Source: Enoplolaimus lenunculus (Eukaryota > Nematoda > Enoplea > Enoplida > Thoracostomopsidae). From it: 64,000 bases of DNA. The notes under the pieces are model-generated. The model saw nothing but the letters and a program-made list of their open reading frames with translations. It searched no databases and was not told the origin of the DNA. The translations under genes were made by a program, and so were the position numbers. The stretch covers positions 310,001-374,000 of the forward strand of contig JASANG010000957.1 in assembly GCA_030248215.1 (NCBI GenBank), given 5' to 3'. Shown in pieces: positions 48,597 to 58,571 of the stretch (its first letter is position 1; every line of letters starts with the position of its first letter).

Positions 48597-48810
48597 ACAC
48601 TGCAAAAAATTGTGAGTCAAATTGACTCGCTTCGAAATAGGCTTTTCGAGACTTCAAAAACTGAGTCAAGTTCGACTCCGTTAGAGTCAAGCGTGCGACT
48701 CAGTGGAGTCGAATGTGACTCTGGAGGAGTCGAATTTTGACTCAGTTTGTGTAGTCAGGAAAAGCCTATTTGGGAGAGAGTTAATTTGACTCAGTATTTT
48801 TTGCAGTGTA
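48597..48810. mobile_element. Palindromic GAGTC MITE
   Basis: TACACTGCAAAAAATTGTGAG to TATTTTTTGCAGTGTA, full length; outer bases TA/TA fit a TA target. Confidence 0.92.
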
Positions 48811-48969
48811 GTTGCGTATCAGTCAATTCTTTTGGTTGAAAATTCTACTCGACAATGACTCATAATTAGCAGATTGGTTCGAAGCGCTGAAACTCCCGTT
48901 CGCTGGACGCAGGTTCAACGGCTAAGCTTACAACTCAAAGTGGAAATCAATTCAACCAAGTGTGGATCA

Positions 48970-49245
48970 TGACAAGAGTGTGCAACTCTTGGGGTCCCGT
49001 GTGGTACAAAATGCATTACCAGGCGTTGCGTTTCTGGCCGTCCACCCATTGTGTACGAGGGGTCGCTATCACATGAATACCTCTAAATTAAACTATAAGG
49101 GGACCATGTTTGACGCCACACGCATAAAGTGTCATGGTTCGTACCGGTAGTACCCCCTCTAAATAAGGGGGGGTAGGGCTAAAACGCAACACATGCCGGG
49201 TGGTTCATTTTTCTACACTGAATGTACCCAGTTGCATACTCTTGT
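48970..49245. mobile_element. MITE with ACAAGAGTGTGCAACT ends, inverted copy
   Basis: GACAAGAGTGTGCAACTCTT to CAGTTGCATACTCTTGTT. The internal order is opposite to that of the 41.4 kb copy. A solo end resembling it is at about 44198-44240. Confidence 0.8.
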
Positions 49246-49375
49246 TGAAGTTAAGCATTATCTGAACAAAAATTTCAGTATCAAAACTGCTGAAACCTCC
49301 GGTAAACATTCCGCCTAAAGCCGACAATCCATGATCTATTAATAGAGCACACCTGCATAAATTTCCACCTTTTTC

Positions 49376-49478
49376 GGCCAATTTTACTTTAAGGGGCGTA
49401 ACAGTAGATTAAGCGCATTCCTAGCGTTGCAAAAATGTTAAGCTTAGGAACTTCCTAAGACTGTTCTTTACATTGGCC
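49376..49478 (+). mobile_element. Short TTAGGC-type MITE, subfamily B, deleted
   Basis: GGCCAATTTTACTTTAAGGG to CTGTTCTTTACATTGGCC in only 103 bp; most of the hexamer core is lost. The left end is B-type and the right end A-type. Confidence 0.7.
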
Positions 49479-49959
49479 ATTAGGCATCGGGAAAAGCTTT
49501 GACAAGCATCATGCTAAGCCGAACTGTTTGTGTAGAAGTGTTTAAGTCAAGGCGTAAGGGGGCTTCAGGTTACAAACCTTTTGATTTTTGTGCAGTTTTA
49601 GACAAAGATTTCAGTTTAGAACTCGAGAAAATTCCCATCGAAATTTTTACACAACTTAACCCTACTGTTCAAAATCATTGCCACGCCATATAACTGCAGT
49701 ATATATGAAAATTATTAGGAATTAAGGTTTAAAAATACGCAACTAAATCTTATTACAATATCAAACAGTCTGTTTCATGTTTGAACTCAGGCCTCGACAT
49801 TAAGACTTTTAGATAATGCTACCCGGCAAGCTCAGAACAAACGAAATCAATAACGTTTATTTTCGTCAACCAAATATAGAAAACAATGATTTTGATACAC
49901 TTCCCAATTCGTTTGTCTTTCAGGAGCCAGTGTATTCTCCAATCTGTTTCATTGTCCAT

Positions 49960-50290
49960 AAGCCGGTTTCTATAATTAACAAATGTAATAATATATATAT
50001 CATTTGTCTTGTATCAAAAGGTTGAGCGATAATGCAAGGATATATAAAAGAGTAATGTACTTTAAAAACTTATGTGCACTTTAAAGTTTCAAACTCAGCT
50101 TTATTTGGTCCTGGGGCCATTTATGCGCTACAATTAGAGATATATAATTGACATTTATGGACTCTAAATAATAGAACTTTAGAGACCATACCCGCTTTCG
50201 GATTCTTATTAGGAATACGGACTTTATTGATTGGGACTTAAACTGGGAAACCCTCTTATTACACCCCCTCTTATACGGGTCAGTACAGTA
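49960..50290. mobile_element. MITE with GAATAAGAG inverted ends, decayed copy
   Basis: Body motifs CTGGGGCCATTTATGCGCTA and a right end CCCTCTTATACGGGTCAGTA are present. The left end is lost. Confidence 0.75.
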
Positions 50291-51221
50291 TGAAAACTTG
50301 CCGCAATGTACTGACTGCCCTTAGTAAAAAAAATTTCAAAATTTAAATTTTAATCTACAGTATTCACTCAAGTGCCATTTGAAGTATATAATGTAACAAG
50401 AACCTACTGAATTCTTCATGGCATAAAGATAACTTTCAAAATCCAAATTTTAAAAATCAAATCCGCTTCCCAGCGATAAACGTGAAAGATCAAACACAGG
50501 AAACATTCCTAAAGTACAAATCGGAATAAATTACCAACAGTAAAGTATATTTTTGTATTTAAATATATATACGTACCTACATGTATATCTTAAAAGTATA
50601 CTATAATCCCGGTCAATTTCAGCTAAAAATGTTAAGTAAATCTGAACTGGTAAACGGATATACTTAGTTTCATATAAGTCATAAATTTTCCACTTCCGAT
50701 TCTGATATAAATCTCACTAAAAATTGTTATTTCACATCCGAAAATATCCAGTTCCGTTTTGCATGTTGCTGTCTTCTTCCTGCCACATATATAACAAACT
50801 ACTACAACAACAACAACAACCAGTGGCAGTTCTGTGAAACAATTTCGCAAGCGAAACAAAACAAGACGCTAAATGTAATTTTAAAACTAAAATTATATAC
50901 TATAGAAAAATTTTGGGTTTTTAATTGGACATTGGCATCCATGACCTGGGCGCCCAAGAGCCATGCGCTTACCTCCAATCATTTAACTGTCATAGGCGTT
51001 TGCCAGTCGGCAGCTATTCGTCAACATATCGTCACCGGAAATATGACGCGTACAGCTGCAGGACAAGCCGCTTCCCAACACATTTTCAAAAAGAAACAAC
51101 GTCATTAGCCATAATCTGAAATTGAACAAGCAATAATAAATCATCCCAAAAGTCAAGCAAATACTTTGCCAAAAAGCCAATATTACGAACACAACAGTCG
51201 AAAATGAGGTGTATATGTCGC
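50291..51221. other. Unassigned non-coding stretch
   Basis: AT-rich, no recognisable repeat beyond a CAACAA run near 50800, and no supported exon. Confidence 0.5.
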
Positions 51222-51556
51222 AGGCCAATCTGCTGTTCACGGCCAATTATATACTAATTGGCCTAGGTCATTCTGCTATCTTGAGTAATAGCAGCAGTTT
51301 CACCTACGCTAAACTGCTATTAAACTAATAGACCAATCAACTTTGATTATTTGAACAAACGCAATACCTTTAACCAATCCTCCAGGCCAAATAGCGATTG
51401 TAAGATGTATTAACCAATCCTCGTTTGTTATACATCACTGTTGTTTGGTTAATACATCTTACAATCGCTATTTGGCCTGGGCCAATCTGCTATTTGCTCA
51501 CAATAGCAGATTGACACTAGGCTAATTGGTAATTGGCGTGAACACCAGATTGGCCT
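51222..51556. mobile_element. MITE with AGGCCAATCTG ends and a perfect central hairpin
   Basis: AGGCCAATCTGCTGTTCACG at the left mirrors CGTGAACACCAGATTGGCCT at the right. Inside, 51382-51417 and 51445-51480 form a perfect 36-bp stem around a 27-base loop. Confidence 0.88.
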
Positions 51557-52420
51557 ATGACATATACACAGAATGACGTTATCAACACTATTGTTACCGA
51601 ACTTCACCGAAACTATAAACCAGTCAGTCGAGTAGCCATTCAGCCAAAACCAGGGTACACCGCAATACTCGATGAGTTTCACCCTAAACGGGTTTTCAAG
51701 AGCCGGGGCGTACACTCCATTGACATGCATACCGGAATCACTCTCCGTTCCGTTTCCGGTTCACTCTCAACCGGCTGTTTAATAGTTGAACAGTTGAGTG
51801 CGTATTTTTCAAAACTTATACACAAACAAACATATATAGACACAGTGTTACAGCAGGCTGAACAGTAACTGCAGATTGGATGAACAAGTACAATACGTAT
51901 TCATTGTTCATTATTGAAATTCAATCTCATTTCAGAGTGGCACCAAATCCACAATAGACCGAACCTGAATCCATTGCTAATTTGCCGAATCCGAAACTTG
52001 AATTGTGCAGATTTTTGATATATTTATAATTTGTTTTGCTGCATAACTTTTAAACGTTAATACATTTCGTACCCGACCTCAATTCTGAGATTTGTGACCT
52101 GATACAAAAACAACTGATTTATATAATATAACAAGTTATTTAAAATTTTTTATTGTTTAAAAATGAAAAACATATTTGCGAACATTGTTAAATTCGGCGA
52201 CAGGTTTCACAATTTTCCCAAACAAATCAGATTGCGAACCGTAAATTTTTGCCGAATCCGAACGATTGTTATTGCCACCCTGAGCCATTTAAATTTGACA
52301 GCTTGGAAACGAAATTTTGGTGTAATCCGTAAAATCTGCATCCGTAACAGTCCACAAAACCCGTTTGAATCAGTCGAAAATCACCTCCTGTTAGACAGAG
52401 TCCGAAATACTATCTAATAA

Positions 52421-53566
52421 CAAACTTATACTAATTGAAACTCAAAATTACTACATTACAGGTTACAGATATTAATGTTTATCCGTGTGTATTAAAATAA
52501 TTATAAATTGAAAAATCTGACATGTGTCAACACTGGCAAAACATGAGTAAAATCTTGACCGATATTTTCAATGTCTGTAACGTTGCATTTGTTGAACTCG
52601 AAATTGGTGCACGGGGTAGAGCAAATCATATGCGAAAAATGTGCTGAATTTGCGAAAAAATGTGGTGAATTTTAAGCCTCAGCATTCACTGCTTCGAAAG
52701 TTAAAAGACCTGTCACCAACTCCTAACAGGTGCTACACACATTTGAGCGTCCACGCCCTTGACTTGAGTTAAAATTGGATTTCATTAATATAGTCTCGCT
52801 AACGCAACTATTACCAATCAAATGTTCCCTCAGTATTGATACATTTTCAAGCAGGCGTGCGTGTCCAGCATACGCCACTTAATTAAACTCGGCAGCATTT
52901 TGCTTACTTATCGATAAATTAAAATTTACCACAACAATCCTTGTATGTTTCCAGGTTTTTCGCACGTTTTTAAATTAAAATTTCGTATTCGTACACTACA
53001 CAGTTGGTAAATTTCAAACATTTTCAAACGTATACGGACATTTACTAAGTTTCTGGTAAAACTATTGTGTAACACCGAAAATACCTGAAAATTCCGAAAA
53101 ATAACTAATTCCTATATACCGGAAATGCAGTTGTTGATCCAAGCTAACTTTACAACTCACGCGCATGGCTCCCTGGACTCTAAATAGGGTCAACCAAAGC
53201 ATTGCATCCTCAATTTTAACTCAAGTCAAGGGCGTGGACGCTCAAATGTGTGTAGCACCTGTTAGGAGTTGGTGACAGGTCTTTTAACTTTCGAAGCAGT
53301 GAATGCTGAGGCTTAAAATTCACCACATTTATTCGCAAATTCAGCGCATTTTTCGCATATGATTTGCTCTACTCGTGCACCAATTTCGAGTTCAACAAAT
53401 GCAATGTTACAGACATTGAAAATATCGGTCAAGATTTTACTCATGTTTTGCCAGTCTTGACACATGTCAGATTTTTCAATTTATAATTATTTTAATACAC
53501 ACGGATAAACATTAATATCTGTAACCTGTAATGTAGTAATTTTGAGTTTCAATTAGTATAAGTTTG
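52421..53566. mobile_element. Long foldback element with about 360-bp inverted arms
   Basis: The left arm 52421-52781 and right arm 53203-53566 are inverted copies (from CAAACTTATACTAATTGAAA to its inverse) with few mismatches. The centre of about 420 bp has no open frame of note. A diverged single-arm relative lies at about 1261-1460. Confidence 0.9.
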
Positions 53567-53579
53567 CTATTGACCCCAA

Positions 53580-53791
53580 GGCCCATTTAAACATCAAGGG
53601 TGGAACGTTTTCCTGTGGGACTACAATAGGGTAAGCTTATGCTTTAGACTAATTTTTTGCTTGCTCAGGTTTAGGCTTAGGAGTATGTTCATTATTACGC
53701 TTAGGCTTACGTTTAGGAAAATGCTCATTCTTACGCTTAGGCTTAGGAATATGCTTTATAATACTGTTCCGTCCTGTTGTTTACCTTGGCC
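53580..53791 (+). mobile_element. TTAGGC-carrying MITE, subfamily A
   Basis: GGCCCATTTAAACATCAAGG to TTGTTTACCTTGGCC, with identical 8-bp flanks GACCCCAA. It starts 14 bp after the long foldback that ends at 53566. Confidence 0.92.
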
Positions 53792-54403
53792 GACCCCAAA
53801 GACAAAAATATTCATTTCCAACTTTCTACAAGCGGACACAACGAACGCAAAAACGTTTTTAACCCTAACCCGATCGCCATTTTAGTGTCTCACGCGAGAA
53901 ATCAGTTTTTACTGACCCCCTGTCCCAAAAATTCAACCCCCAAGTATATATCCCCTGTATATACGTACCCCCATTGAACGCCGTCACTGCGCTAAACCCC
54001 CGATCTAAAGGTAAAGTATAAAATAAAAAATAAAAGCCAAACTCACGCGTAAGCAATACGTAGAGCGTAGATTGCATAGCATCAACAGCATCAGCAGCAT
54101 ATGAGCACGCACAATCATACATCCATTCAATCACAACAAAATTAAAACAATTTACGCTTATCAGAGTTGTTTTGGAGACACTTTCGTTCCGCTAGAATCT
54201 GTTTCTGGTTTATAATCATTGCGATTTCATCATCACCCGTACCCGTTGGCATTTAGCGGATCCACAGAATTTCTCAAAGGTGGGCACAAGGGACACATGT
54301 TATATGCCGCGGGCGACGCCGGTGTACCACAACCGGGCCACATAAGAACATGTAACAATAATTAATATTAACATGAGTTACGATATGCGTAATAGATATA
54401 TGG

Positions 54404-55220
54404 CAGGGTTCAACCGGAATTCATTGCACAAATTCAATTTGGCAGGGTTCAACCTGAATTCATTGCACAAATTCAATTTGGCAGGGTTCAACCGGAATTC
54501 ATTGCACAAATTCAATTTGGCAGGGTTCAACCTGAATTCATTGCACAAATTCAATTTGGCAGGGTTCAACCGGAATTCATTGCACAAATTCAATTTGGCA
54601 GGGTTCAACCGGAATTCATTGCACAAATTCAATTTGGCAGGGTTCAACCGGAATTCATTGCACAAATTCAATTTGGCAGGGTTCAACCGGAATTCATTGC
54701 ACAAATTCAATTTGGCAGGGTTCAACCTGAATTCATTGCACAAATTCAATTTGGCAGGGTTCAACCGGAATTCATTGCACAAATTCAATTTGGCAGGGTT
54801 CAACCTGAATTCATTGCACAAATTCAATTTGGCAGGGTTCAACCGGAATTCATTGCACAAATTCAATTTGGCAGGGTTCAACCGGAATTCATTGCACAAA
54901 TTCAATTTGGCAGGGTTCAACCTGAATTCATTGCACAAATTCAATTTGGCAGGGTTCAACCGGAATTCATTGCACAAATTCAATTTGGCAGGGTTCAACC
55001 GGAATTCATTGCACAAATTCAATTTGGCAGGGTTCAACCGGAATTCATTGCACAAATTCAATTTGGCAGGGTTCAACCGGAATTCATTGCACAAATTCAA
55101 TTTGGCAGGGTTCAACCGGAATTCATTGCACAAATTCAATTTGGCAGGGTTCAACCGGAATTCATTGCACAAATTCAATTTGGCAGGGTTCAACCGGAAT
55201 TCATTGCACAAATTCAATTC
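54404..55220 (+). repeat. 39-bp minisatellite, 21 copies, derived from a hAT-like MITE end
   Basis: The unit is CAGGGTTCAACCGGAATTC plus CATTGCACAAATTC and AATTTGG. Copies differ almost only at CCGG versus CCTG, in the order G,T,G,T,G,G,G,G,T,G,T,G,G,T, then seven G. Because 39 is a multiple of 3, long frames are open on both strands. The unit begins with the CAGGGT(T/G)CAACCGGAATT terminus of the hAT-like MITEs. Confidence 0.95.
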
Positions 55221-55289
55221 GTGTTCCTGTTCTTCCATTCATAGATGCACGAACCAGAATTTGTACGGTTTTGTTGTGGCAAATTATCA

Positions 55290-57409
55290 ATAATCATTTG
55301 AATATTGGAAACTTTGTCTTTGAAAAATGGTTATTTTGAAATGCACGTATTTGCAATTAGTTGAATTTTGTTACGTAATAAACTGTCTCTGGTGTGTTTC
55401 CGCCAAAATTGGTGATAAAATAGCTGCAAGTTAGCTTAAGACATTTTTTGGCAAAGTCCAACAGTAATTTTCTGTAATGAAAATTATTTCAATTTCCAGT
55501 TCCTGTTCCTGTTCGGTTCTTGCAAAGAAATTCAATTCCTGTTCCTGTTCCGGCAAAATTTAGTTCCTGTTGGAACCGTGGTTTATGGTAGCTAACAGTG
55601 GCAAAAACAATCTACAAATTCTATACTGCGCACCGCAAACCGTGGGAAAGAAAAAAATGCCATATACAGTAAATAATTTTTTTTGTGATTTTCACAGTTT
55701 TCAAACGAGAACGCAGCGTGAAAGGATTGTTTTCATGTTAGACAATTAAGGACTCTATATAAAAAAGGCCCCGGTTAGGCCCCGGCGAATAACGCGTTGT
55801 CTCCAACATGGGGCTTTTGGCCCCACTACCAAGGCGTACACAGGGGCATCTCTACTACGATAAGTGGAAATACTCTACAGCGAAGCAAGCCAGAAACCAA
55901 ACGCAATATTAGCACTAAATCTTCACAGAAAGCGTTAGCTTTGATCACTGATGCACTGTCTCGGTCTGCGTGGGGCCCTTTTTGGTTCCGCCAGTAATCA
56001 TACCGTTGCATTTACGTATATACAATCATCGCACGCATCCCGATAGCCTGATACTCATACGCAATTACAGAGACCAAATTAGAAATATATAAACAATAAA
56101 CAATATATAAACATAGTTTTGTTATAACAAAATACAAATAAACAGACAACAAAACAACCCAACTTTAATCACACCGGAACGAATCCACGGACGTACTTCC
56201 AGAGAAACATTCTCAAATACAAGCATACATACACAGACACATAAGGATACAAATTAAATATGCCGGTCCCAAATTAATCCCGGTACATTTGATACCTTGT
56301 GAGACACATACGTACATTAATATATTATACGTCACAAAAATATTCATTCATAATAACAAGAGTCAAAAAGGTTTAAGTATAAAAATGGTTTTTATATCGT
56401 AACCAACCGCTAGCAGCTGACCCCACCAGGTTGCAAAGAAATACCAAAAAATAAACCGTTCGGACATTTCAATAACCGGCTGCCAGGGTGTAATTTGTAT
56501 TAACAAGTATAATATTGATTTAGAATGTCAGTTGGCTGGAAACAATTCTAAAAATGACGTCTCATGAACAAATGGGCAATAATTTTTTGGCTCTGTAAAG
56601 CTAAACTGCAATCAATTATTGATAAGTTAACTTATCGAAAACAATTGAATAGATAAATGATGCAGAATATTTATACAACATATCACAACAAGTAGGCCTC
56701 AAATTAAAATGTGAAAATTTTGCTTCCGATTGATTGTGCAATCGGAATCGGAATTCCGATTGCACCCTGCCGGCTGCTACGTCAGCTGTAAGAGCTGGAT
56801 ATATAAGTGCATATTTCGGCCAAAACGTACCGCTTAATCACGCTAAGTTCGCTCATAAATAATCGTTTAACATAGAATTATGCTACTTCAACGCTAAGCA
56901 AAACGATAAAGTTTATTTGTATGGCAGCGGAGAAAATAGGGAAAATGTTTTCTCGAATCCTTTAAAACACGAAATATCATGCGCTGAAGCCCATATACTT
57001 GCAACCAGTATCAAACCGCAGATCAGACGAGCACATAATTCGAACACCAACTTTTGTGCAGTTCAAAATCTGTATTAACTGCTTAAATTACCTGACAATA
57101 ACACTACTTGCCTCACAATAACAAATTAGTTGTATACAGATACGAATACGATATTAAAAATCTAAGCATGTCAGATTGAAACTATCATTCGATCAGGGCT
57201 CAAACAATATTTGACGGCGTTTGACTTTGACTCTTGGTGTAGCATGCGTGCAACATAAAAAACACTCCCCAATCTAAACAATAGTACGTATATTAGCGAC
57301 AAACATAATTAATTTCAAACAAATATATAATCAAAGTCAATCCTCACATTCATTCATGACACAACAAAAACATTATTTTAAAGAATTATTCTTTACTATG
57401 CACACTTCA
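55290..57409. other. Gene-free stretch after the 39-bp minisatellite
   Basis: 55.48-55.58 kb carries TTCCTGTTCCTGTTC runs ending GTTGGAACC, likely the far end of the element whose near end became the minisatellite. A hAT-like MITE lies at 56.48 kb. The rest is unassigned. Confidence 0.6.
56484..56769. mobile_element. hAT-like MITE, diverged copy
   Basis: CAGGGTGTAATTTGTATTAA to CCGATTGCACCCTG, with identical 8-bp flanks CCGGCTGC. The body is unrelated to the 21 kb copy apart from the ends. Confidence 0.9.
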
Positions 57410-57605
57410 CACTAACTTTGACAGTTGACGTCATTCGGTCCAGACAGAATACACGAAAAGCACTAACTTTGACAGCTGACGTCATTCGGTCCAGGCAGAA
57501 TACACGAAAAGCACTAACTTTGACAGCTGACGTCATTCGGTTCAGGCAGAATACTCGAAAAGCACTAACTTCGACAGCTTACGTCATTCGGTTAACGCAG
57601 AATAC
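57410..57605 (+). repeat. 51-bp tandem repeat carrying CRE-like palindromes
   Basis: Three and a half to four units of CACTAACTTTGACAGCTGAC plus GTCATTCGG and CAGGCAGAATACACG. TGACGTCA occurs at 57426, 57477 and 57528, TTACGTCA at 57579, and another TGACGTCA outside the array at 57678. Confidence 0.88.
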
Positions 57606-58571
57606 ACGACAAGCTCCAGTAATAACACTTAGAATAAACAAACATCAAGTGGACCAGTGGCGGAAACTAAGTTTCATTGACGTCACTTTCGCATGGAAAA
57701 CCACATTCTCATTGGGCAGAATAATTATGAGTCGTAGCCACAATAATTAATCTGCGCTCCCAAATGAAAACTGAATATTAATATTAATCTTGTAGCCCCT
57801 CTGTTATAGTTCACCTTGGCTTCGGCTATGCTGAGTAAGCACTTCTAGTAGCTAAAATACGGTAAATTTAAAAGTATCGGCATCGGTACGCTCCCAAGAA
57901 TAATGATATCTAATTTTACCGTCACCGAAACATCGGTTCAACGCAACACCACGAACAGAAATTCAAAGTTAGCTGGCATACACAACGTATTATCAAGTAT
58001 GCTTTGCAATACAGCAAGGGCGCAGTCCGTGGAAACTGGAAGCTGAAGGTTTAAATGTTTTCTTGTATTGGTTGATTGTTTGACCATGAGCTTTCAAGTC
58101 CTTTTCAGGTTGTAACGGAAGAAGAGTTCTTCAAAATTATTATATCCGAAAGTAACCCCCGCCCCCACGTTACGTTAACTTCATTGCTAACGCCCTTGAT
58201 ATATTGCATGAAACACATATGTTAAAGCAACTGTTTTGACAGCATATTTTCTGATTGCCTTCAAACTCTACGTATCTTTACTGATTACAATGACTAGGCA
58301 GACAATAAAAACTTATTCATGTTTTACAGTTGCAAGCATAAATTAGAAAAAATGCCATGCGAACCAAAACGCAATCATTTTGAACAGAACCTGTTTGCGA
58401 AGTATATATCGGTTGCCAAAATTTAATTTCTAGTACAATTTTAGCTCAATGCAAATGACCAGATCCAGACGTCGATTTTTTCGACGAAGCCGGATACATA
58501 CCTAGTTGCATCCTGACATACACATAACACATCATACAAACATACACATACATACATACATAGAAACCAAT

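Noticed and set aside
51557-51868. 103-codon plus-strand frame starting MTYTQNDV
   Set aside because: No recognisable domain, starts at the edge of a MITE, and no splice partner found.
54373-55293. 306-codon and 286-codon overlapping open frames
   Set aside because: The 39-bp unit is a multiple of three without stops, so both strands are open by arithmetic; the sequence is a minisatellite.
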